A stretch of 64,000 bases of DNA from Planctomycetota bacterium. GTDB lineage: Bacteria > Planctomycetota > UBA1135 > GCA-002686595. Below the pieces are notes generated by a model. It did not search any database, was not told where the DNA came from, and saw only the letters and a program-made list of their open reading frames with translations. Below are positions 1-8,065 of the stretch, one piece after another. The DNA is taken from positions 1-64,000 of the forward strand of contig JAPLOF010000038.1 of the NCBI GenBank assembly GCA_026692665.1, in the 5' to 3' direction. The translations under genes were made by a program, and so were the position numbers. Positions within the stretch are counted from its first letter, which is position 1. Each line of letters begins with the position of its first letter.

Positions 1-477
1 CGGGAGTCCGCTGACGGCGCGCACGACTTCCGCCGCGCGCGGTCCCGTGAGCTCGAGAGGCGCGCTCGTCGCGCTGGTCACCTCGAAGCTCACCTTCTCG
101 CTGAAGTGGTACATCTCGAGCGCGTCCGCCAGCGGCTTCGCGCGCTGCGCCGCGACGGAGATCCGGATCCGGTCCTCGTGGCGGAACACCTCGAAGTCGA
201 ACACCACCTTGCCCTTGCTCGAGAGCAGGAGGTTCCGTTGCGAGCGGCCCGCCGGCAACGCGCGCACGTCGTTCGCCGTGATCCGATGCAGGAAGTCGAC
301 GGCGTCGACGCCGCGCACGTCGATCGCGCCCGCGACGGTCGCGTCGAAGAGGACGCAGCCCTCCATGGCGGCCGCGTACTCGGCCGGGACGTCGCCGTAG
401 GTGAGGACGCCCGCGGGTTCCGGGCGCAATCGGGCGCCCGCGGCGCGGTGGAGTTCGAGGAGGATCGGGTCGTTCAC
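1..477 (-). CDS. YgfZ/GcvT-like folate-binding protein, N-terminal part
   Basis: This gene runs off the left edge of the window; 159 codons are visible. The protein opens NDPILLELHRAAGAR and continues with an aminomethyltransferase-type N-terminal domain, including FDATVAGAIDVRGVDAVDFL and HRITANDV, the pattern of GcvT and YgfZ folate-binding proteins. YgfZ-type proteins act in the cytoplasm in iron-sulfur protein maintenance and tRNA modification, using tetrahydrofolate. The distinguishing C-terminal K-G-C-Y signature lies beyond the window, so YgfZ cannot be separated from GcvT by sequence seen here; the start 'A/G-A-R-L-R-P' plus the lack of glycine-cleavage neighbours favours YgfZ. A GTG start at 477 is chosen because an in-frame stop lies seven codons upstream and no ATG intervenes. 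It diverges from the oxidase block. Confidence 0.75.
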   Translation of the reverse strand, partial: MNDPILLELHRAAGARLRPEPAGVLTYGDVPAEYAAAMEGCVLFDATVAGAIDVRGVDAVDFLHRITANDVRALPAGRSQRNLLLSSKGKVVFDFEVFRHEDRIRISVAAQRAKPLADALEMYHFSEKVSFEVTSATSAPLELTGPRAAEVVRAVSGLP

Positions 478-515
478 GCGGTCAAGGGCCCTTCACGAGG
501 CTGCATTCGTAGCCC

Positions 516-1940
516 ATGAGCGTAACCGATCCGCCGCGCGGATCGCGGCTTGACAGCGCCGACCCACCCGCGACACTCGTGCGTTCGGCCCGCAGCGCGC
601 GCCCCTTGGAACGAGACCCCCTCCTCCCGATCCGCGTCCTCTTCGGCAGCGCCGCGCTGTCGATGCTGACGGCGTGCGGCTTCGAGCCGGAGGTACCGGC
701 ACGCACGTACGGTCTGGCCCAGGAGACGCGCGCGGCCTTCGCCAGCGACTCCGAAGCGCTCTTGAAGCTCGAAGCCGGGCTGCTCGACGTGTTCGGCCCG
801 CCCGCGGCTCCGCGCTATGCGCGCGTCGCAGCCTGGGAGGACGCGGGGATCGACCCGAACCGCCCGGATCTCGCGACCGGCGGCGGCGGGTCGGGCGAGA
901 TCTCGGACGCGGAGCGCGCGCTGCTCCGCGCCGACAATCGCATCCACTTCGAAAGCCAGCTCGCGGCGGTCGCGCGCGGCGATTTCGACGACGTGGACGT
1001 GCCGGCGCGCCGGCCCGGGCTGCGCGTCGCCTGGCGCGCTCTCCTGGACGAGCGCGCGGCCGGTCGCCTCGATGCCGACGCGCTGCGCGCCCGCGGCCGC
1101 GAGCTCTTCGAGGGCTGGTACCCGAGCCTCGCCGATTCCAGCGCGCTGTACAGGGTGGAGTGTCTGCACTGTCACGGGGTCGAAGGCGGCGGCGACGGTC
1201 CGTCGGCGCAGTTCCTCGAACCGCGCCCGCGCGATTTCCGACACGGCGTCTTCAAGTACACCGCGCTCGCGCAGCCGGCGCGCCCGCGGCGCGAGGACCT
1301 GCTGCGGACGCTCGCCGACGGACTCAACGGCACGTCGATGCCGAGCTTCTCGCGGCTTTCGCTGGCCGAGCGGCACGGGCTGGCCGACCTGGTGCGACTC
1401 CTGTCGATCCGCGGCGAGGTGGAGCGGCGACTCGCCGCCACGTTCGCCGACGAGGGCGAGCTCGAGGACGGCGCGGTCGCGACGGAGACCGCCGACGTCT
1501 TCGAGAAGTGGACCACGGCGCGCGAGAAGGTGGTCGTCGCGGCCACCGAGGCGCCCGTATCGACGCCGGAGCTCGTCGCCCTGGGATCCGCGCTCTTCCA
1601 CGACGCGACGAAGGGCAACTGCTCGAGCTGCCACGGCGAAAGTGGGGCGGGCGACGGCGCGGCGGCGTGGAAGCTCGGGCTCTCCGGACGCAAGGAGCCG
1701 GCCTATCTCGACGCGTGGGGTCGTCCGATCCTGCCGCGCGACCTGCGTCTCGGCATCTACCGCGGCGGCTCCCGGCCGATCGACCTCTACCGGCGGATCT
1801 GGTCGGGCATCCCTGGCACGCCGATGCCCGCGCTCGGGTCGGCGAAGAAACCGGATGGGACTCAGGCGGTCTCCGACACGGAGGTGTGGGCTCTGGTGCA
1901 CTACGTCCGCTCGCTCGCCGTCGCGACGCCGGAGCGCTGA
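516..1940 (+). CDS. diheme cytochrome c lipoprotein
   Basis: The protein carries two c-type heme motifs, CLHCH near residue 215 and CSSCH near residue 370, each followed by a typical class I cytochrome c fold, with likely Met ligands in TSMPSFSRL and GTPMPALG. The N-terminal region contains LPIRVLFGSAALSMLTAC, a signal peptide ending in a lipobox, so the protein should be anchored in the membrane facing the periplasm. It directly precedes the oxidase subunit II gene (3 nt gap), so it probably delivers electrons to the oxidase, whose subunit II lacks its own cytochrome domain. The ATG at 516 would place about 30 residues before the signal peptide. GTG at 579 or TTG at 606 gives a normal signal peptide, and a TTGACA box at 550-555 lies inside the extension, so the true start is probably downstream of 516. 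Confidence 0.85.
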   Translation: MSVTDPPRGSRLDSADPPATLVRSARSARPLERDPLLPIRVLFGSAALSMLTACGFEPEVPARTYGLAQETRAAFASDSEALLKLEAGLLDVFGPPAAPRYARVAAWEDAGIDPNRPDLATGGGGSGEISDAERALLRADNRIHFESQLAAVARGDFDDVDVPARRPGLRVAWRALLDERAAGRLDADALRARGRELFEGWYPSLADSSALYRVECLHCHGVEGGGDGPSAQFLEPRPRDFRHGVFKYTALAQPARPRREDLLRTLADGLNGTSMPSFSRLSLAERHGLADLVRLLSIRGEVERRLAATFADEGELEDGAVATETADVFEKWTTAREKVVVAATEAPVSTPELVALGSALFHDATKGNCSSCHGESGAGDGAAAWKLGLSGRKEPAYLDAWGRPILPRDLRLGIYRGGSRPIDLYRRIWSGIPGTPMPALGSAKKPDGTQAVSDTEVWALVHYVRSLAVATPER

Positions 1941-1943
1941 TCG

Positions 1944-2711
1944 GTGCGCCACATCGCGGCCCTGCTCGTCGTCGCCCTGCTCGCGGCGGTCGTCGTCTTC
2001 TTCGCGATCTCGCCCGCTCACGGCTGGTGGCTGCCCGCTGGCGCCTCGTCGATCGCGCACCCGATCGACGCTCTGTTCGACGGCATCCTCGTCGTCATCG
2101 CGGCCGGTTTCGTGCTCGTCATGGCCTTGCTCTCGTGGGCCGTCTGGCGCGGAGCGCGCAGCCAGCCAGGGCGGGCGCGCACCACCCACGGGCACCTCGG
2201 GCTCGAACTCGCGTGGACCGCGTCGATCGGGGCGGTCCTGGTCGGCATCGCGTTCGCGCAACTGCCCACCTGGGCCGCGTTGCGCGATCCGCGCGCGATG
2301 CCCGAGGGAGGCGCGACTGCGATGGTCGTGGCGCACCAGTGGGCCTGGCGCTTCGCGCACGCCGGTGACGACGGGAAGCTCGGCACGGAGGACGATCTCG
2401 AGACCGCGTCCGAGCTCGTCGTGCCGGCGGGGGAGCCGGTGCTGCTCACGCTGCGCTCGCGCGACGTGATCCACAGCTTCTTCGTGCCCGAGCTGCGCAT
2501 CAAGCAGGACGTCGTGCCTGGGCGCGCGATCTCGCTGTGGTTCACGATCGAGCGTCCGGGCACGTACGAGCTCGTCTGCGCCGAACTGTGCGGGTTCGGG
2601 CACTACGCGATGGCCGGGCGCGTGCGCGCCGTGGCACGGACGGAGTACGACGCCTGGATCGCGGAGCGTTCGCGCGCCCGGCTCACGAACGGCGCCGAGG
2701 ACGCGCGATGA
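1944..2711 (+). CDS. ctaC: cytochrome c oxidase subunit II (CuA subunit)
   Basis: 255 residues. Hydrophobic segments lie at about residues 3-22, 45-67 and 86-107, followed by a periplasmic cupredoxin domain. The CuA site is complete: H177 in DVIHSFFVPELR, then C212-A-E-L-C216-G-F-G-H220 with M223. The aromatic patch HQWAWRF (residues 131-137) is the usual electron entry region. CuA accepts electrons from cytochrome c and passes them to heme a in subunit I. No C-terminal cytochrome c domain is fused, unlike many caa3 enzymes, which fits the separate diheme cytochrome encoded just upstream. The GTG start follows the upstream stop by 3 nt, and the stop overlaps ctaD by 4 nt (ATGA), so translation is probably coupled. 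Confidence 0.95.
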   Translation: MRHIAALLVVALLAAVVVFFAISPAHGWWLPAGASSIAHPIDALFDGILVVIAAGFVLVMALLSWAVWRGARSQPGRARTTHGHLGLELAWTASIGAVLVGIAFAQLPTWAALRDPRAMPEGGATAMVVAHQWAWRFAHAGDDGKLGTEDDLETASELVVPAGEPVLLTLRSRDVIHSFFVPELRIKQDVVPGRAISLWFTIERPGTYELVCAELCGFGHYAMAGRVRAVARTEYDAWIAERSRARLTNGAEDAR

Positions 2712-4444
2712 GCACCGGTGCACCGCGCCGCGGTTTCCTTCGCACGTGGATCTTCAGCGTCGATCACAAGGTCATCGGCCTCCAGTACCTCGTCGCGTCG
2801 GCCACGATGCTCCTCTTCGGCGGACTGCTCGCGATGGCGATCCGCTGGCAGCTCGCGTGGCCGTGGACCGAGATGCCGATCGTGGGGCAACTCGTGTTCG
2901 GCGACGTGGGCCGCGTGATCAGTCCGGCGGCCTATACGGCGCTCTTCACCATGCACGGCACGGCGATGGTGTTCTTCGCCGTCCTGCCGCTGCTCACCGG
3001 CGCGTTCGGGAACTACCTCGTGCCACTGCTCGTCGGCGCGCCGGACATGGCGTTCCCGCGCCTGAACGCCGCCAGCTTCTGGATCTTCCTCGGCGCGATG
3101 GGCCTCTTCCTGGCCGGTTTCTTCGTGGAGGGCGGCGCGGCGGAGTCGGGCTGGACCGCCTACCCGCCGCTCGCGACGTTGCCGTCGGCCGCGCCGGGAA
3201 GCGGCGCGGGACAGACGTTGTGGCTGCTCGCGATCGTCGTGCTCGGAGTCTCGTCGATCCTGAATTCCCTCAACGCGGTCGTCACCGTCGTGAAGATGCG
3301 CGCGCCGGGCATGACGTGGATGCGCTTGCCGCTGACGGTGTGGGGGCTCCTCGTCGCGGCGGCGCTCCAACTCGCCGCGCTGCCCGTGCTCACGGCCGGA
3401 GGTGTGCTCCAACTGTCCGATCGCTGGATCGGGACCGCCTTCTACACCCCGGCTGGGCTGCTCGTGAACAGCGTCGCGCCCGAGGTCGCGGGGGCGGGCG
3501 GGTCTCCGCTCCTGTGGCAGCACCTGTTCTGGTTCTACAGCCACCCGGCCGTCTACGTGATGGTGTTGCCGGCGATGGGCTTCGTGTCCGACATCCTGAG
3601 CGTCCACTCGCGCAAGCCCGTGTTCGGCTACAAGCCGATGGTCTGGGCGATGTCGTCGATCGCTGGCCTCGGACTCATGGTGTGGGGCCACCACATGTTC
3701 ACGAGCGGGCTCGGCTTCGAGATGGGCCGCGCGTTCATGCTCTCGACGATGCTCATCGCGCTCCCGTCGGCGGTCAAGACGTTCAACTGGATCGCGACGA
3801 TCTGGGGCGGACGCATCCGGCTCACGGCGGCGATGTGCTTCGCTCTGGGGTTCGTGGCGCTGTTCGTGATCGGCGGCCTCTCGGGCCTGTGGCTGGCCGC
3901 GACGCCGGTGGACGTCTACCTGCACGACACGTACCTCGTCGTCGCGCACTTCCACTACATCGTGTTCGGCGGCACGGTGCTGGCGGTGTTCGGCGCGCTG
4001 CACCATTGGCTCCCGAAGATGACTGGCCGTGCCCTGTCGGAGACGCTGGGACGCTGGCACTTCCTGGGCACGTTCGTGGGGCTGAACTGCGTGTTCCTGC
4101 CCATGCACCAATTGGGCATCGCGGGCATGATCCGGCGCACGGCGGATCCCAGCGTCTACCAGCTCTACGAGCACCTCGCGCCGTTGAACCGCTTCGTGAC
4201 GTGGAGCGCCTTCGCGCTCGCCGCGTGGCAGCTCCTGTTCGTGGTCAACGTGCTGTGGAGCCTGCGTTCCGGTACGCGGGTCGGGCGCAACCCGTGGGAG
4301 GCCACGACGCTCGAGTGGGAGGCGCCTTCGCCGCCCGGCCACGGCAACTTCGATCGCGATCTCGTGATCGATTGCGGCCCGTACGAGTACGGCGACGCGG
4401 CCGGCGCGCGGGACTTCCGGCCCCAGGCGCGATCGCGCTCTTGA
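2708..4444 (+). CDS. ctaD: cytochrome c oxidase subunit I, A2-type
   Basis: 578 residues with the twelve-helix heme-copper oxidase fold. Ligands visible are H83 (HGTAMVFF) and H416 for the low-spin heme, H414 for the high-spin heme (HFHYIVFGG), and H279 with H328/H329 for CuB. Y283 in HPAVY is the expected cross-linked tyrosine. The proton-channel glutamate of the common HPEVY motif is replaced by alanine, and the preceding residues are Y277-S278, the 'YS' motif that defines A2-type oxidases such as those of Thermus and Rhodothermus. The enzyme reduces O2 to water and pumps protons. ATG at 2708 is chosen because it starts MSTGAPRRGFLRTWIFSVDH, overlaps the ctaC stop by 4 nt and matches family length. 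Confidence 0.96.
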   Translation: MSTGAPRRGFLRTWIFSVDHKVIGLQYLVASATMLLFGGLLAMAIRWQLAWPWTEMPIVGQLVFGDVGRVISPAAYTALFTMHGTAMVFFAVLPLLTGAFGNYLVPLLVGAPDMAFPRLNAASFWIFLGAMGLFLAGFFVEGGAAESGWTAYPPLATLPSAAPGSGAGQTLWLLAIVVLGVSSILNSLNAVVTVVKMRAPGMTWMRLPLTVWGLLVAAALQLAALPVLTAGGVLQLSDRWIGTAFYTPAGLLVNSVAPEVAGAGGSPLLWQHLFWFYSHPAVYVMVLPAMGFVSDILSVHSRKPVFGYKPMVWAMSSIAGLGLMVWGHHMFTSGLGFEMGRAFMLSTMLIALPSAVKTFNWIATIWGGRIRLTAAMCFALGFVALFVIGGLSGLWLAATPVDVYLHDTYLVVAHFHYIVFGGTVLAVFGALHHWLPKMTGRALSETLGRWHFLGTFVGLNCVFLPMHQLGIAGMIRRTADPSVYQLYEHLAPLNRFVTWSAFALAAWQLLFVVNVLWSLRSGTRVGRNPWEATTLEWEAPSPPGHGNFDRDLVIDCGPYEYGDAAGARDFRPQARSRS

Positions 4445-4471
4445 ACCCGTGAGGCCCGAGCCGCGATCGGC

Positions 4472-4477
4472 TATCCT
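4472..4477 (+). promoter_or_regulatory. -10 element TATCCT upstream of ctaA
   Basis: TATCCT lies 10 nt before the ATG at 4488, inside the 43-nt gap after ctaD. The same hexamer occurs at a similar distance before several other starts in this window (12995, 28848, 61048, and 21933 on the minus strand). A transcript from here would have a leader of only a few nucleotides. No clear -35 is seen. It would give ctaA a promoter separate from the ctaCD transcript. Confidence 0.4.
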
Positions 4478-4487
4478 TCTCGCCCCG

Positions 4488-5429
4488 ATGTCGGACTCGA
4501 CCGTCAGTCCCTGGCCCCGCCGCGCAGCCTGGCTCGCGTGTCTGGCGACATTTCCGATCTTCCTGATCGGCGGCACGGTGACGACGTTGCGCGTGGGCAT
4601 GGCGGTGCCCGACTGGCCGACCACGTTCGGCCAGAACATGTTCACGTACCCACTCGGCGAGATGCTCGCGAGCACGGGCGTCTTCTGGGAGCACAGCCAC
4701 CGGTTGTGGGGCGCATTCGTGGGACTGTGCGTCGTCATCCTGGCCGCGACGATCTGGCGTTGCGAGCGGCGCGCGAGCGTGCGCTGGCTCGCCCTGCTGG
4801 CGCTGCTCGGCGTGGTGGGGCAGGGGATCCTGGGCGGCTTCCGGGTGACGGAGAACAGCCCCGAGCTGGCGTTCCTCCACGGATCGCTGGCGCAGGCCCT
4901 GTTCGCGCTCCTGTCCGCGATCCTCTTCCTCGAGTCGCAGGCCTGGCGCGCAGCGCGCGTGGTCCAAGCTGGTTCCAGGCTGCGCACCCTGGCCGCGATC
5001 GCGCTGCCGGCGGTCTACGTGCAAACGGTCCTCGGCGCGTGGCTCCGTCACAGCGGGATGCCTCTCGCGCAGGCGGTCCACGTCCTGTTCGCGATCGCCG
5101 CGGCCGCGATCGTCGTCCTGCTCGCGGGTGAACTGCTTCGCAGCGGCGACACGAGCCTCGCGCGCGTGGGACGTTGGTTGCGGGCACTCGTCTGGACGCA
5201 GGTCGCGCTGGGGATCCTGGCCTGGATCTCGGTCTACATCCTGACCGGACCGCACAACCCCGTTTCCATCGGCGAAGCGATCTTCGCGACGGCCCACGTC
5301 GCCTGCGGCGCGCTGCTGCTCGGCGCGTGCGTCGCGGCGCTCGTCTTCGTGCGGCGGTCCGCCGCGGTCACCGCGCCGTCCGCGGCCGGTTCCTCCGCCG
5401 CGCCGCGGCCTCTCGAGGCCGTGCGATGA
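4488..5429 (+). CDS. ctaA: heme A synthase
   Basis: 313 residues from the ATG at 4488 with eight predicted membrane helices, the CtaA/Cox15 topology. Conserved histidines sit in EHSHRLWGAF, LHGSLAQA, AVHVLFA and ATAHVACGALLL, the positions used for heme binding in the two pseudo-symmetric halves. The family oxidises the C8 methyl group of heme O to the formyl group of heme A in the cytoplasmic membrane. A longer reading from GTG 4449 adds MRPEPRSAILLAP, but ATG 4488 is preferred because a -10 box lies just upstream at 4472 and the protein then begins directly before the first helix. The stop overlaps ctaB by 4 nt. Together with ctaB it supplies heme A to CtaD. Confidence 0.93.
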   Translation: MSDSTVSPWPRRAAWLACLATFPIFLIGGTVTTLRVGMAVPDWPTTFGQNMFTYPLGEMLASTGVFWEHSHRLWGAFVGLCVVILAATIWRCERRASVRWLALLALLGVVGQGILGGFRVTENSPELAFLHGSLAQALFALLSAILFLESQAWRAARVVQAGSRLRTLAAIALPAVYVQTVLGAWLRHSGMPLAQAVHVLFAIAAAAIVVLLAGELLRSGDTSLARVGRWLRALVWTQVALGILAWISVYILTGPHNPVSIGEAIFATAHVACGALLLGACVAALVFVRRSAAVTAPSAAGSSAAPRPLEAVR

Positions 5430-6331
5430 GGACCAGAGTCGACACGGAACTGCGCGACGTGAGCCTGGCCGCGGACCTGGCGGACCTGTTCAAGGTCCGC
5501 ATCGCGTCGTTCGTCGGACTGTCGGCCTTCGTCGGCGGCATCCTCGCTCCCGGCGCCCGAGCCTGGCCCGCTTTCGAGGCCAGCCTGTGGATCACGCTGT
5601 CCGCCGGAGCCGCGAGCGCCTTCAACCAGGTGCTGGAGCGCGAGACCGACCGCCGGATGGAGCGCACGCGGAACCGTCCGATCCCCGCGGGCCGGATCGC
5701 GCCGCGCGACGCGCTGCTCGTCGCGGCGCTGATGGCCGCGGTCGCGGTGGGGATGCTGGCCTGGCGTTTCTCGCTGCTCTCGGCCTTGCTCGCGCTCGCG
5801 ACGCTCTTCGCGTACGTGGCGGTCTACACGCCGCTCAAGCGCGCGAGCACCCTGAACACCGTCGTGGGCGCGGTGCCGGGCGCCGCGCCGCCTCTCCTGG
5901 GCTACGTCGCGATCGCGGGACATCCCGCGGGCTGGGCCTGGGCGCTCTTCGCCGTGATCTTCGTGTGGCAGTTCCCGCACTTCATGGCCATCGCGTGGCT
6001 CTACCGCGAGGACTACGCGCGCGCCGGGCTGCGCATGCTGCCTTCCGAGCCGGGCGCGGAAGGTCTCGCCGGGCGCACGGCCCTCGTGTACGCGAGCCTG
6101 CTCCTGCCGGTGACGATCGTCCCGGGCCTGTGGGGCGAAGCGGGGCTCGTGTTCACCATCGGCGCGATCGTGCTGGGGCTCGGATACCTGGCCGCGTCCG
6201 CGCGCTTCGCGTGGAAGCAGGAGCGCGCGACCGCGCGGCAACTGCTCCTGGTGTCGCTCGTCTACCTGCCGCTCGTGCTGCTACTGGCCGCCCTCGATCC
6301 CACCTCGGGCGCCTACGCGGCCTTCCGCTGA
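5426..6331 (+). CDS. ctaB: protoheme IX farnesyltransferase (heme O synthase)
   Basis: 301 residues of the UbiA prenyltransferase superfamily with about nine membrane helices. The first Mg2+-diphosphate motif is seen as NQVLERETDRRMERTRNRP followed by IPAGR, and a second Asp-rich region occurs around LYREDYARAGLRMLP. The enzyme transfers a farnesyl group to heme B, giving heme O, the substrate of CtaA encoded immediately upstream. The ATG at 5426 is chosen because it overlaps the ctaA stop (ATGA) and begins MRTRVDTELRDVSLAADLAD, a normal N-terminus for the family; the open frame upstream of it is out-of-frame ctaA. Only 4 nt separate its stop from ctaE. Confidence 0.94.
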   Translation: MRTRVDTELRDVSLAADLADLFKVRIASFVGLSAFVGGILAPGARAWPAFEASLWITLSAGAASAFNQVLERETDRRMERTRNRPIPAGRIAPRDALLVAALMAAVAVGMLAWRFSLLSALLALATLFAYVAVYTPLKRASTLNTVVGAVPGAAPPLLGYVAIAGHPAGWAWALFAVIFVWQFPHFMAIAWLYREDYARAGLRMLPSEPGAEGLAGRTALVYASLLLPVTIVPGLWGEAGLVFTIGAIVLGLGYLAASARFAWKQERATARQLLLVSLVYLPLVLLLAALDPTSGAYAAFR

Positions 6332-6335
6332 AGCC

Positions 6336-6947
6336 ATGGCGACCGTCCCGCTGCCGTACGACGCCGCGATCGACGCGCCGCTCGACGGTCACGTCGCGAC
6401 CGCCTGGGACAGCGGTCCGCCGGTCGAGACCGGGCGCTTCGGCACGTGGGTCTTCCTGGCGAGCGAAGCGTTCTTCTTCGGCGGGCTGCTGGCGGCGTAC
6501 TTCGTGCTGCGCGGTTCGTCGAAAGCGTGGGTCGAGCCGCTGTCCTTCGGACTGGGTTTCACGCTGACCGGGCTGCTCGTGGCGAGCTCGGTGTGCGCCA
6601 GCATCTCGGTGCGTCGGCTGCGTGCCGGAGCGCGCCGCTCGGGCTCGAACTGGATGCTCTGCGCGTCGTTCCTGGCGCTGGCTTTCCTCGGTGTGCAGGC
6701 CTTCGAATGGCGCGAGCTCGCGCAGGAGGGCTTCACTCCGCGGGGGTCGCTCGCCGGCGCCTGCTTCTACATTCTGACGGGCGCGCACGGCCTGCACGTG
6801 CTCGCTGGAGTCGTTTGGCTCGCAGGATCGGGCGTCGTCCTCCGTTCGGGCGCGGCTCGCACGCTCCACGCGGAGCTGGCCGCGCTGTACCAGCACTTCG
6901 TCGACGGGATCTGGCTGGTCCTCTTCACGCTCCTCTACCTCCTCTGA
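6336..6947 (+). CDS. ctaE: cytochrome c oxidase subunit III
   Basis: 203 residues with five predicted membrane helices, the short bacterial form of subunit III that lacks the first two helices. The start region GRFGTWVFLASEAFFFGGLL is characteristic, including the conserved acidic residue of the S-E-A/V-F-F-F pattern. Subunit III stabilises the catalytic core and supports proton uptake. The gene sits 4 nt after ctaB and 3 nt before the SCO gene, so it is part of the same transcript. No separate subunit IV gene is seen in the cluster. Confidence 0.92.
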   Translation: MATVPLPYDAAIDAPLDGHVATAWDSGPPVETGRFGTWVFLASEAFFFGGLLAAYFVLRGSSKAWVEPLSFGLGFTLTGLLVASSVCASISVRRLRAGARRSGSNWMLCASFLALAFLGVQAFEWRELAQEGFTPRGSLAGACFYILTGAHGLHVLAGVVWLAGSGVVLRSGAARTLHAELAALYQHFVDGIWLVLFTLLYLL

Positions 6948-6950
6948 TCC

Positions 6951-7622
6951 ATGAAGCACAACGTCCCTGAAACCGCGGCGCCGCCTTTCCAGCGTTTGCT
7001 GCTGATGGGGTTCCTCGGTCTCGCGATCACCCTGGCCCTGATGCTCGCGCTGCGCCCGAAGTCGCCGGGGACCGGGAGCGGGACGCGCAGCGTCCTGGCC
7101 GCGGAGTCCGATTCGGCCGAGTCGTTCGCGACCGTCAAGCCGTTTCGACTGACCGAGCGGAGCGGGGCGGAGGTCTCGCTCGACACGCTCAAGGGCCGCC
7201 CCTGGGTCGCGAGCTTCATCTTCACGCGCTGCAGCGGGCCGTGCCCGCGCGTGAGCGGCAGCATGAAGAAGGTCCAGGCGCTGCTCGCCGGCACCGACGT
7301 GCGCCTCGTCACGTTCAGCGTCGATCCCCTGCACGACACGCCGGAAATCCTCCGCGAGTACGCGCTGCGGTTCGAAGCCGATCCGGAGCGTTGGCTCTTC
7401 TTGACCGGCACCCTGGAGGCCATGCGCGACGTCAGCTTCCAGAGCTTCCAGCTGCCGTTCGAACGCGACGAGGCTCAGCCCGTGGGGCAGCTCGTGACGC
7501 ACAAGACGCTCCTCACGGTGATCGATCGCGAGGGCGTCATCCGGGGCTACTACGACGGCGAAAGCGACGAAGGCGTGGCTCAAGCCGCCGCGCGCGCGCA
7601 GTTCCTGAGTCGCGCGCCGTGA
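6951..7622 (+). CDS. SCO1/SenC copper chaperone for CuA assembly
   Basis: 223 residues: an N-terminal membrane anchor at about residues 15-35, then a thioredoxin-like SCO domain. The copper site is C94-S-G-P-C98 in FTRCSGPCPR with H184 in LVTHKTLLTV. SCO proteins insert copper into, or reduce the cysteines of, the CuA site of subunit II at the periplasmic face. The usual C-x-x-x-C spacing is intact. The start codon lies 3 nt after the ctaE stop, and the stop overlaps the DUF420 gene by 3-4 nt, so the gene is embedded in the assembly operon. Confidence 0.92.
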   Translation: MKHNVPETAAPPFQRLLLMGFLGLAITLALMLALRPKSPGTGSGTRSVLAAESDSAESFATVKPFRLTERSGAEVSLDTLKGRPWVASFIFTRCSGPCPRVSGSMKKVQALLAGTDVRLVTFSVDPLHDTPEILREYALRFEADPERWLFLTGTLEAMRDVSFQSFQLPFERDEAQPVGQLVTHKTLLTVIDREGVIRGYYDGESDEGVAQAAARAQFLSRAP

Positions 7623-8065
7623 GCGATCCGTCGTTCCCCGTCCAGCCCTTCGTGAACGCGCTCCTCAACGGGAGCTCGGCCACGCTGCTCCTCGCCGGCC
7701 TCGTCGCGATCAAGGCGGGCCGGCGCGATCTGCACGCCTTCCTCATGCGGGCCGCGACCCTCACCTCGGTCGCGTTCCTGGCCAGCTACGTGCACTACCA
7801 CTTCGGAACGGAGCGCGAGATCGGGCCGACGCCCTTCCGCGTGGAAGGTTGGCTCAAGACGGCCTACCTCGTGATGCTCGCGAGCCACGTGATCCTCGCG
7901 ATCGTGAACCTGCCCATGGTCCTCCGCGTGCTCTGGCTCGCGCACAAGGAACGCTGGGAAGCCCACAAGAAGCTGGCCAAGGTCACGTTTCCCGTCTGGC
8001 TCTACGTGTCGGTCACCGGGGTGCTGGTGTATCTCTGTCTCTACGTGTGGAACCCGCCCGCATGA
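7619..8065 (+). CDS. DUF420 membrane protein (CtaM-like oxidase assembly factor)
   Basis: 148 residues with four predicted membrane helices, matching DUF420. Conserved features include YVHYHFG near residue 60, a histidine-rich segment facing the membrane surface, and HKKLAKVTFPVWLYVSVTG near the C-terminus. In Bacillus and Staphylococcus the DUF420 protein CtaM is needed for active aa3-type oxidase, so a similar role in CuB or heme-site maturation is likely here by context. The GTG start at 7619 overlaps the SCO stop by 4 nt (GTGA), and the stop overlaps the next gene by 4 nt (ATGA). Confidence 0.85.
   Translation: MSDPSFPVQPFVNALLNGSSATLLLAGLVAIKAGRRDLHAFLMRAATLTSVAFLASYVHYHFGTEREIGPTPFRVEGWLKTAYLVMLASHVILAIVNLPMVLRVLWLAHKERWEAHKKLAKVTFPVWLYVSVTGVLVYLCLYVWNPPA

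Noticed and set aside
474-2723. Long antisense open frame of about 750 codons opposite the cytochrome and ctaC genes
   Set aside because: It is Arg/Asp/Glu-rich without domains, and is the shadow expected in GC-rich DNA opposite genes with clear heme and CuA motifs.
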